This document shows positions 7,196 through 12,421 of a stretch of DNA of 12,421 bases, piece by piece. The translations under genes and the position numbers were made by a program. Where the stretch lies: assembly GCA_002308955.1 (NCBI GenBank), contig DBWJ01000045.1:16269-28689 (forward strand), in the 5' to 3' direction. Each line of letters begins with the position of its first letter. Position 1 is the first letter of the stretch. The notes under the pieces are model-generated. The model did not search any database. It saw nothing but the letters and a program-made list of their open reading frames with translations, and had not been told where the DNA came from. The DNA is from Lachnoclostridium sp. UBA1241. GTDB lineage: Bacteria; Bacillota; Clostridia; Lachnospirales; Lachnospiraceae.

Positions 7196-7903
7196 ATGAG
7201 CAAGAAACAAAATGACGCCAAAACCACTGAAACACAGGACAGCAAGAAGCGCAATTCATCCTTCTATCACATTTACCGGATTGCGTTGATCGGAATCCTT
7301 TCCGCTGCGGCATTCGGACTGATGAAATTAGAGTTCCCGATGCTTTTTATTGCGCCGGAATTTTATAAGATGGACTTCAGCGAACTGCCGGTCATCATCG
7401 GCACATTTGCCCTCGGTCCGATTTCCGGAGTGATCATCGAACTCATAAAGAACCTGCTGAACGTCCTTCTCGACGGAACCAACACCGCATTTGTCGGCGA
7501 ATTCGCAAACTTCACGATGGGGGTTTGCTACATCCTTCCTGCAGGCATCCTTTATTACTACCGTAAGACCAAGAAAACTGCGGTTATCGGCCTTACAATT
7601 TCAACAGTCTGTAGTGTAGTGGTCGGATGCCTGCTGAATGCGTTCGTTTTGTTGCCGATGTACGCGCATTTGATGACAGATCAGTTTCAAAAGCTCCATT
7701 CGACTATGACTCCCGCTGATACATTGCAGATGATAATCGACATGGGAACGAAGGTACATCCGGTTATCAAGGACTTGCAGACCTTTGTGTTTTTCGCGGT
7801 TGCCCCGTTCAACCTGATTAAATATGGCGCGCTTTCCATAATTACGATTCTCATTTATAAGCGAATCAGCCGTGTTTTGAAAAATCCCATGGAGAGAGCG
7901 TAA
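7196..7903 (+). CDS. ribU: ECF transporter substrate-binding (S) subunit, RibU-like (riboflavin)
   Basis: This integral membrane protein of 235 residues has five to six hydrophobic segments, at about 26-44, 62-83, 104-121, 128-156 and 196-222, with the charged C-terminus YKRISRVLKN. It follows the RibU pattern closely: FYKMDFSELPVIIGTFALGP (56-75), then IKNLLN, GEFANF (101-106), LPAGILYY, LPMYA, and the late blocks MGTKVHP and PFNLIKYG. S subunits capture the vitamin and dock on a shared EcfA-EcfA'-EcfT module, which is not encoded here and must be elsewhere. The first 22 residues are a hydrophilic, lysine-rich extension. No FMN riboswitch is visible upstream; the gap from the previous gene is only 26 bases and holds AGGAGA (7187-7192). 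The stop overlaps the next start (TAATG). S-subunit identity is firm, and riboflavin specificity is likely but inferred. Confidence 0.82.
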   Translation: MSKKQNDAKTTETQDSKKRNSSFYHIYRIALIGILSAAAFGLMKLEFPMLFIAPEFYKMDFSELPVIIGTFALGPISGVIIELIKNLLNVLLDGTNTAFVGEFANFTMGVCYILPAGILYYYRKTKKTAVIGLTISTVCSVVVGCLLNAFVLLPMYAHLMTDQFQKLHSTMTPADTLQMIIDMGTKVHPVIKDLQTFVFFAVAPFNLIKYGALSIITILIYKRISRVLKNPMERA

Positions 7904-8496
7904 TGGAGGAACATGCAATCGATAATCGGGAAGAGTTCCTGCATGAGGAAGGCGAGGTCCATCTTGTCGGACCGATGCGCTTTCGGGACCTTTTTGCCTT
8001 CCGGCTGAAGTACTCATACTTCGGCCTTAACGGGCTTGCGTACTGGATTCTGACCGTGCTCGTACTTGTCTGCCTGATCGGGTACTGGAATTCCTATGAC
8101 GTGAAGACGAGGGTGCTTCTTTTTGTCATTCTCGGAATCATGCTGATCTACATTCCCGGCAGCACGGCGCTTCGGACGCTTCAGTACACGACGCAGATGA
8201 AGGCAAATGGGATCGTTATGGAGTACTTTATCAACAGTAACGGAATCCAGATTATCCAAAAGATTGAGAATCCCCTTCTTCCGGCCGATGCTTCGGACGG
8301 TCAGGCTCCCGTGGAGCAGTCGGAGATTATCCCCTGGGAAATGGTCCGTAAGACGAAGGAAACCCGCAAGCGGTTTTTCCTTTACGTGATGCGGAACTCG
8401 GCATTTGTCTTCGCTAAGGACCTGCTCGGCGAGCAGACCGACGCGCTTCGGAAGTTCATCGAGGACGGACAGAAGCAAAAGGCCGCGGAGGTGTAG
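7903..8496 (+). CDS. YcxB-like membrane protein of unknown function
   Basis: This 197-residue protein has a short charged N-terminus and two transmembrane helices at about 43-62 and 70-86. A soluble C-terminal domain follows, resembling the YcxB-like family: YFINSNGIQI, then SEIIPWEMVRKTKET, RFFLYVMRN and a final FAKDLLGEQTDALRKFI block. No catalytic motif is visible and the biochemical role of the family is unknown to me. The ATG shares its first base with the preceding TAA stop (7901-7903), so translation is probably coupled to the RibU-like gene. tsaE starts one base after its stop. The stretch 124-139 (PLLPADASDGQAPVEQ) looks like a flexible loop. The coding call is firm from context and spacing; the family assignment is moderate. 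Confidence 0.65.
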   Translation: MEEHAIDNREEFLHEEGEVHLVGPMRFRDLFAFRLKYSYFGLNGLAYWILTVLVLVCLIGYWNSYDVKTRVLLFVILGIMLIYIPGSTALRTLQYTTQMKANGIVMEYFINSNGIQIIQKIENPLLPADASDGQAPVEQSEIIPWEMVRKTKETRKRFFLYVMRNSAFVFAKDLLGEQTDALRKFIEDGQKQKAAEV

Positions 8497-8497
8497 C

Positions 8498-8917
8498 ATG
8501 AATTTTGAAACATTTTCGGCGGAAGAAACCTTCAAGCTCGGCGAGATGACCGGCGGGAAGCTGAAGCCCGGCACGGTTGTGTGCCTTGACGGCGACCTCG
8601 GCGTCGGAAAGACCGTATTCGTTAAGGGCGTTGCGAAGGGACTCGGCATTAAGGAGCCGGTCGTGAGCCCGACCTTTACGATTCTTCAGGAATACCGCGA
8701 GGGGCGGATTCCGCTGTATCATTTTGACGTGTACCGGATTGAGGATCCGGAGGAAATGTACGAAATCGGATTTGACGATTATCTGTACGGCGACGGCGTC
8801 TGCCTGATCGAATGGGCGAAACGCGTCACGGAGCTGCTTCCCGAGAACGTTCTTCGGATTACGATCGCGAAGGACCCGGAGAAGGGACTTTCCTACCGGA
8901 AGATTACGATGGAATAG
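8498..8917 (+). CDS. tsaE: tRNA threonylcarbamoyladenosine biosynthesis ATPase TsaE
   Basis: TsaE is the P-loop ATPase that resets the TsaB-TsaD complex during formation of t6A at A37 of ANN-decoding tRNAs. The 139-residue product has the Walker A motif GDLGVGKT (32-39), the SPTFTILQEY switch-like block, YHFDVYRI with a conserved Asp, and the C-terminal IEWAKR. All are family marks, and the length is typical. The start at 8498 is preceded by GGAGG (8487-8491) at six bases. The frame is open further upstream to an ATG at 8405, but that would add 31 unrelated residues overlapping the previous gene. The gap to the preceding stop is one base, and tsaB begins 8 bases after this stop, so this is the first gene of a compact t6A block. 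Confidence 0.96.
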   Translation: MNFETFSAEETFKLGEMTGGKLKPGTVVCLDGDLGVGKTVFVKGVAKGLGIKEPVVSPTFTILQEYREGRIPLYHFDVYRIEDPEEMYEIGFDDYLYGDGVCLIEWAKRVTELLPENVLRITIAKDPEKGLSYRKITME

Positions 8918-8925
8918 AGGATACT

Positions 8926-9642
8926 ATGAAGATTCTTGCAATCGACAGTTCGGGACTTGTGGCTTCGGTCGCAATTGTGACGGAGGACACGGTACTCGGG
9001 TCGTATTCGGTAAACTTTAAAAAGACACATTCCCAGACGCTTCTTCCCATGGTGGAGGAGGTCATGAAGATGACCGAGACCGAAGCGGAAGACCTTGACG
9101 CGGTTGCGGTAACGAACGGACCGGGCTCCTATACGGGACTACGCATCGGTTCTTCAACCGCCAAAGGGCTTGCCATGGTCTGGAATAAGCCGGTCATCCC
9201 GGTGCCTACCGTGGACGCGCTGGCCGCCAATCTTGCCGGCCGGACCGGCATCATCTGCCCGATCATGGATGCGAGAAGGGGACAGGTTTATACGGGAATC
9301 TACCGCTACGAAGGCAATCAGCTTGTTGCCGTGAAGCCGCAGGTCTGCATGCTGCTTTCGGATGTGATCGCGGAGATTAACGCGATGGGGGAGGTCGTCA
9401 CATTTCTCGGAGACGGCGTGCCGGTACATAAGGATACGATTGCTGAGCTGGTGAAGGTACCTTTCACATGGGCCCCGATGCATCTGGCCGTGCAGAACGC
9501 GGCGGCGCTCGGATGGCTTGCGTGCGGATATTTCCGCGAAGGAAAGACGGTGACCGCAGCCGAGCTTGTGCCCGACTACCTGAGACAGTCCCAGGCCGAG
9601 CGGGAACGGGAGGAGAGACTTGAAAATCATACCACTGAGTGA
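8926..9642 (+). CDS. tsaB: tRNA threonylcarbamoyladenosine biosynthesis protein TsaB
   Basis: TsaB is the non-catalytic ASKHA-fold partner of TsaD and the platform on which TsaD and TsaE assemble to transfer the threonylcarbamoyl group to A37. The 238-residue product begins MKILAIDSSG, the phosphate-1-like loop. It carries VTNGPGSYTGLRIG (about 65-78), the most characteristic TsaB motif, then PIMDARRGQVYTG and a C-terminal PDYLR. The ATG at 8926 has GAGG at 8917-8920 and gives a normal TsaB N-terminus. The frame also opens upstream inside tsaE, but those residues do not fit the family. The 3' end overlaps rimI by 23 bases. The C-terminal tail is rich in Glu and Arg. Identification is secure. 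Confidence 0.96.
   Translation: MKILAIDSSGLVASVAIVTEDTVLGSYSVNFKKTHSQTLLPMVEEVMKMTETEAEDLDAVAVTNGPGSYTGLRIGSSTAKGLAMVWNKPVIPVPTVDALAANLAGRTGIICPIMDARRGQVYTGIYRYEGNQLVAVKPQVCMLLSDVIAEINAMGEVVTFLGDGVPVHKDTIAELVKVPFTWAPMHLAVQNAAALGWLACGYFREGKTVTAAELVPDYLRQSQAEREREERLENHTTE
9611..9622 (+). promoter_or_regulatory. Ribosome binding site and TTG start of rimI inside the tsaB end
   Basis: AGGAGAG (9611-9617) lies directly before TTG at 9620-9622. The rimI frame contains no later Met codon, so this Shine-Dalgarno/TTG pair decides the start. It lies inside the last codons of tsaB. Confidence 0.75.
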
Positions 9643-10066
9643 GGAATGGATTCCGAAGGTTGCCGAGCTTGAAAGGAACACTTTCAGCCAGCCATGGAGC
9701 GAGCAGTCGCTTCGTGACGTCTTTAAGAATCCGCTCTTTGCCTTTCATCTTGCCGTCGAGGACGATACGCTTCTCGGTTACGGCGGTGCGTATTATGCCG
9801 GCGATGAGGCAAATGTGACGAATATCGCCGTAGCGAAGGAATCCCGCGGAAAGGGCGTCGGAACGGCGCTTGTAAAGGCGGTCCTTGAGGAAGCCGAAAG
9901 GCGCGGGGCGCAGCGGGCCTTTTTAGAGGTCCGTGTCGGAAACGCACCCGCGATTCATGTTTACGAGAAATGCGGATTCATCCGGAAGGGTGTCCGCAAG
10001 AACTTTTACACGGAGCCTTCGGAAGACGGTTACGTGTATGCAATCCGGATCGGAGAGCAGGAGTAG
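9620..10066 (+). CDS. rimI: Ribosomal protein alanine N-acetyltransferase RimI (GNAT)
   Basis: RimI transfers an acetyl group from acetyl-CoA to the N-terminal alanine of ribosomal protein S18 in E. coli; relatives can be broader in target. The 148-residue GNAT protein starts with the RimI-type pattern MKIIPLSEEW...ERNTFSQPWS. It has the acetyl-CoA-binding motif RGKGVG (76-81), then FLEVRVGNAPAIHVYEKCGF (101-120) with Glu103, Asn108 and Tyr115 at conserved places, and NFYTEP near 128-133. Translation starts at TTG; no ATG or internal Met is available in frame, and AGGAGAG sits just upstream. The start overlaps the tsaB end by 23 bases. The tsaB-rimI-tsaD neighbourhood is widespread and supports RimI over a generic GNAT. 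The protein target in this organism is inferred. Confidence 0.92.
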   Translation: MKIIPLSEEWIPKVAELERNTFSQPWSEQSLRDVFKNPLFAFHLAVEDDTLLGYGGAYYAGDEANVTNIAVAKESRGKGVGTALVKAVLEEAERRGAQRAFLEVRVGNAPAIHVYEKCGFIRKGVRKNFYTEPSEDGYVYAIRIGEQE

Positions 10067-10079
10067 TACGGAGGTTGTT

Positions 10080-10994
10080 ATGTTAGATGTCTGTTTGCTT
10101 GGAACCGGTGGAATGATGCCTTTGCCGGGGCGTTTTCTGACGTCCTGCCTGACGCGTTTCAACGGAAGCAGTCTGTTGATCGACTGCGGAGAGGGTACGC
10201 AGGTGGCGCTTCGAAAGAAGGGTCTGAGCTGTCATGACATCGATGTAATCGCCTTCACCCACTACCACGGCGACCATATCAGCGGCCTGCCGGGGCTGCT
10301 TCTTTCCATCGGAAATTCGGAACGGACGGAGCCGGTAACGCTTGTCGGACCGCCCGGACTTGAAACGGTTGTGAACGCGCTTCGGATTATCGCGCCGGAG
10401 CTGCCGTTTCCGCTTGAATATATCGAACTGACCACCCCGAAACAGCAGATTGAGCTGCACGGATACCGTCTGGAAGCGTTCAAGGCGCGCCATAATGTCA
10501 CCTGCTACGGCTATTCTCAGGTGATAAGCCGTGCCGGCAAATTCGACCCCGCAAAGGCCAAGAAGAACGATGTCCCGATGTGCTGCTGGAGCAGACTGCA
10601 GAAGGGGCAGACCGTCGAGTATGAGGGAAAGACCTATACGCAGGACATGATCCTGGGACCTGCCAGGAAAGGTCTGAAGCTTACCTATTGCACCGACTCC
10701 CGGCCCACCAAGCTTGTGACCGAGAGCGCCGGCGATTCGGATCTTTTTATATGTGAGGGAATGTACGGCGAGAAAGGCTCGGAAGCCAAGGCGAAGGAGC
10801 ACAGCCACATGACCTTCATGGAAGCCGCGAAGATCGCGAAGGAAGCGGCGGTTAAGGAGCTCTGGCTGACGCATTACAGCCCGGCGCTTGTGCGGCCGGA
10901 GGATTTTGAGGAGAATGCCCGTGAGATTTTCCCCAATTCCCATGTATGCCGCGACGGAAAGTTCGTTACACTGGATTTTGAAAAAGAGGAGTAA
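10080..10994 (+). CDS. rnz: Ribonuclease Z-like metallo-beta-lactamase-fold nuclease
   Basis: RNase Z cuts the 3' trailer from precursor tRNAs, mainly those without an encoded CCA. The 304-residue protein has the beta-lactamase-fold start LLGTGGMMPLPGR and the ligand-rich LLIDCGEGTQ (32-41). The zinc motif HYHGDH (61-66) follows the HxHxDH rule, with Tyr62 where Leu is commoner. Further likely ligands are His138, Asp206, His243 in EHSHMTF and His265 in LTHYSPAL. The segment GKFDPAKAKK near 153-162 could belong to the tRNA-binding flexible arm. The ATG at 10080 has GGAGG at 10070-10074. The frame also runs upstream into rimI, but those residues are not family-like. Location between rimI and tsaD supports a tRNA role. 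A different MBL nuclease activity is possible but less likely. Confidence 0.88.
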   Translation: MLDVCLLGTGGMMPLPGRFLTSCLTRFNGSSLLIDCGEGTQVALRKKGLSCHDIDVIAFTHYHGDHISGLPGLLLSIGNSERTEPVTLVGPPGLETVVNALRIIAPELPFPLEYIELTTPKQQIELHGYRLEAFKARHNVTCYGYSQVISRAGKFDPAKAKKNDVPMCCWSRLQKGQTVEYEGKTYTQDMILGPARKGLKLTYCTDSRPTKLVTESAGDSDLFICEGMYGEKGSEAKAKEHSHMTFMEAAKIAKEAAVKELWLTHYSPALVRPEDFEENAREIFPNSHVCRDGKFVTLDFEKEE

Positions 10995-11013
10995 CCGCAG
11001 AAGCGGATGGATT

Positions 11014-12132
11014 ATGAAGGGTACTGTAATTCTTGCAATTGAGTCTTCATGTGACGAGACCGCGGCAGCCGTTGTGCGAAACGGCCGCGAGGTGCTCTCC
11101 AACGTGATTTCGTCACAGATTGCGCTGCACACGCTGTACGGCGGAGTCGTTCCGGAGATTGCTTCGAGAAAGCATATCGAGAAGATCGTTCCGGTCGTGA
11201 CGGAAGCGCTTAATAACGCGAAGATGACCATTGACGACGTCGACGCGGTGGCGGTCACCTACGGACCGGGGCTTGTCGGATGCCTTTTAGTAGGCGTCGG
11301 AACGGCCAAAGCCATGGCATTTGCCGCGAAGAAACCGCTCATCGGCGTGCATCATATTGAGGGACATGTGGCAGCCAATTACATCTGCCATCCCGACCTC
11401 GAGCCGCCGTTTCTCTGCCTGATCGTATCGGGCGGACATACGCACATCGCGGTTGTGGAGGACTACCGGACGTACCGGATCATCGGGCGGACGCATGATG
11501 ATGCCGCAGGCGAGGCGTTCGACAAGATCGCGCGGGCCATCGGGCTCGGATATCCCGGCGGGCCGAAATTGGATAAACTTGCGAAGGAGGGCAATCCCGA
11601 TGCGATTGCGTTCCCGCGGGCGCACATTGAAGACTGTCCGTACGATTTCAGCTTCAGCGGCGTGAAGTCGGCGGTGTTAAACTACCTGAACATTGAAAAG
11701 ATGAAAGCAAGGGACTGCGCCGCCAAGGGCGAGACTTATGTGCGGCACGGCGTGCCGACGGGCGGCGACGCGGAAGGTACTGAGTTCTGTCCGGACGTAT
11801 TCTCAGACGGACTTACGAAGGCGGACCTTGCGGCATCGTTTCAGGAAGCGATTGTCGACGTTTTGGTTACGCGGACGGTTGCCGCGGCCGACGCGCTCGG
11901 CATGGACAGGATTGCAATCGCCGGAGGCGTTGCCTGCAACAGCGCGCTTCGTGCAAAGATGCTTACGGTCGGTGAAGCAGCCGGCAAGAAGGTGTACTAT
12001 CCGGATCCGATCTTCTGCACCGACAATGCGGCGATGATCGGTTCGGCGGCATATTATGAGTACCTGGCGGGGCATATCGCGGACCTTACACTGAATGCCG
12101 TTCCGAATTTGAAACTCGGCGAGCAGGCATAA
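11014..12132 (+). CDS. tsaD: tRNA N6-adenosine threonylcarbamoyltransferase TsaD
   Basis: TsaD is the catalytic subunit that transfers threonylcarbamoyl from TC-AMP to N6 of A37 in tRNAs reading ANN codons, working with TsaB and TsaE. The 372-residue product begins MKGTVILAIESSCDETAAAV. It has VTYGPGLVGCLLVG (81-94), the metal-binding HHIEGH (113-118; His114 and His118), SGGHTH (139-144), HDDAAGEAFDK, GYPGGP, FSFSGVKSAV and the C-terminal TDNAAMIG (337-343) with the third metal Asp. It is some 30 residues longer than the usual 335-345 because of extra sequence at about 227-265, containing Cys235 and Cys259. The ATG at 11014 has only a weak GGATGG (11005-11010) upstream, but the family N-terminus fixes this start. 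The frame is open farther upstream within rnz. The gap from rnz is 19 bases. Confidence 0.97.
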   Translation: MKGTVILAIESSCDETAAAVVRNGREVLSNVISSQIALHTLYGGVVPEIASRKHIEKIVPVVTEALNNAKMTIDDVDAVAVTYGPGLVGCLLVGVGTAKAMAFAAKKPLIGVHHIEGHVAANYICHPDLEPPFLCLIVSGGHTHIAVVEDYRTYRIIGRTHDDAAGEAFDKIARAIGLGYPGGPKLDKLAKEGNPDAIAFPRAHIEDCPYDFSFSGVKSAVLNYLNIEKMKARDCAAKGETYVRHGVPTGGDAEGTEFCPDVFSDGLTKADLAASFQEAIVDVLVTRTVAAADALGMDRIAIAGGVACNSALRAKMLTVGEAAGKKVYYPDPIFCTDNAAMIGSAAYYEYLAGHIADLTLNAVPNLKLGEQA

Positions 12133-12140
12133 AGTTTTTA

Positions 12141-12169
12141 TTGACAGAATTTCCGTGTGGTGTTAATAT
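12141..12169 (+). promoter_or_regulatory. Near-consensus sigma-A promoter for the serine tRNA genes
   Basis: A perfect -35 TTGACA (12141-12146) and TAATAT (12164-12169; five of six to TATAAT) are separated by exactly 17 bases. Transcription should start near 12176, about 58 bases before the first tRNA. It begins only 8 bases after the tsaD stop, with no terminator visible between, so read-through from the tsaD transcript may add to it. Confidence 0.88.
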
Positions 12170-12233
12170 GATTAGCGTCGCTGATGCGTTCGGTATCGGT
12201 GCAAGGAGCATGAGATCGTTCAGGAACTGTCTT

Positions 12234-12322
12234 GGAGAGGTATCGAAGTGGCTATAACGAGGCGGTCTTGAAAACCGTTTGTCCGCAAGGACACATGGGT
12301 TCGAATCCCATCCTCTCCGCCA
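12234..12322 (+). tRNA. tRNA-Ser(UGA), CCA encoded
   Basis: This is a class II tRNA of 89 bases. The acceptor arms GGAGAGG (12234-12240) and CCTCTCC (12312-12318) pair fully, followed by discriminator G and encoded CCA (12320-12322). The anticodon stem GCGGT/ACCGT encloses the loop CTTGAAA (12267-12273) with anticodon TGA at 12269-12271, reading UCA and related serine codons. A long variable arm, GTCC-GCAA-GGAC, is typical of serine tRNA, and the T loop reads TTCGAATC. The G discriminator also fits serine identity. A37 here is not a t6A site, because the codon starts with U. Confidence 0.97.
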
Positions 12323-12369
12323 CCCTTCGGGGCATTTTTATTTTTTATATTTTTATTACTTTACCTTTT
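12323..12369 (+). other. T-rich spacer between the two tRNA-Ser genes
   Basis: Directly after the CCA comes CCC-TTCG-GGG (12323-12332), a three-pair stem with a stable UUCG-type tetraloop, then ATTTTTATTTTTTATATTTT. This could act as a weak terminator or as a processing spacer in a tRNA transcript. No separate -35/-10 pair is convincing for the second tRNA, so I favour a shared transcript with partial termination. Confidence 0.4.
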
Positions 12370-12421
12370 GGAGGATTACTCAAGTGGTGAAGAGGCTCCC
12401 CTGCTAAGGGAGTAGGTCGGG
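12370..12421 (+). tRNA. tRNA-Ser(GCU), 5' part, cut by window end
   Basis: Sequence GGAGGAT begins the acceptor arm at 12370. A D arm follows with GGTGAAGAGG, then the anticodon stem CTCCC/GGGAG around the loop CTGCTAA (12401-12407) with anticodon GCT at 12403-12405. It reads AGC and AGU. The window ends in the start of the variable arm (GTCGGG), so the 3' half is not seen. Because it decodes ANN codons and has A at position 37, it is an expected substrate of the TsaB/TsaD/TsaE enzymes encoded upstream. Confidence 0.9.

Noticed and set aside
8405..8497. Upstream ATG giving an N-terminally longer TsaE
   Set aside because: The extra 31 residues overlap the YcxB-like gene and do not resemble TsaE; the ATG at 8498 has a proper GGAGG.
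10083..11258. Long open frame of 391 codons on the minus strand opposite rnz and tsaD
   Set aside because: It spans two certain genes on the other strand and has no domain-like motif; no promoter or ribosome binding site supports it.
12210..12257. Short open frame starting at ATG 12210 behind AAGGAG before the tRNA
   Set aside because: The Shine-Dalgarno is only about one base from the ATG and the frame runs into the tRNA gene, so a leader peptide is unlikely.
1..12421. Mobile element, defence system, CRISPR array or toxin-antitoxin pair
   Set aside because: No transposase, integrase, direct repeat array, attachment duplication or defence-type domain was found; all genes fit a co-directional housekeeping block.

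Overview
The window looks like a housekeeping stretch of a Bacillota chromosome. It most resembles a member of Clostridia close to Lachnospiraceae, with moderately high GC for that group. The evidence is whiA followed by a Crh-like HPr protein, a RibU-type ECF substrate-binding subunit, strong AGGAGG-type ribosome binding sites and sigma-A promoters, and tsaE-tsaB-rimI-tsaD in one operon. Every gene lies on the + strand. The taxonomic placement is an inference from gene content and recalled gene order, not from a search.

Region 1 (1-2037) is the end of an upstream operon. It holds the 3' part of murB (peptidoglycan precursor synthesis), whiA (division/sporulation-type regulator) and, overlapping it by ATGA, a Crh-like HPr paralogue. 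This paralogue has Glu at the catalytic His15 position but keeps the regulatory Ser46. A clear intrinsic terminator (2007-2037) ends the unit.

Region 2 (2082-12132) begins with an extended -10 promoter and holds ten tightly spaced genes, with gaps of 26 bases or less or with overlaps. They are dnaE, pfkA, a C39-like cysteine peptidase without a signal peptide, a RibU-like riboflavin transporter subunit, a YcxB-like membrane protein, tsaE, tsaB, rimI (TTG start), an RNase Z-like nuclease and tsaD. No terminator is evident between them, so one roughly 10-kb transcript is possible. The last five form a tRNA/translation module: TsaB, TsaD and TsaE carry out the threonylcarbamoyl transfer step of t6A37 formation, RNase Z matures tRNA 3' ends, and RimI acetylates a ribosomal protein.

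Region 3 (12141-12421) has its own strong promoter and two serine tRNAs: tRNA-Ser(UGA) with encoded CCA, and the 5' part of tRNA-Ser(GCU), cut by the window edge. tRNA-Ser(GCU) reads AGY codons and is an expected target of the t6A enzymes encoded just upstream.

I see no mobile element, phage gene, CRISPR array, toxin-antitoxin pair or defence system, and nothing I can call a wholly new system. The points most worth a second look are the Glu15/Ser46 HPr paralogue, the cytoplasmic C39-like peptidase behind pfkA, two active-site substitutions in PfkA, the intact PHP metal site of DnaE, and the enlarged TsaD.
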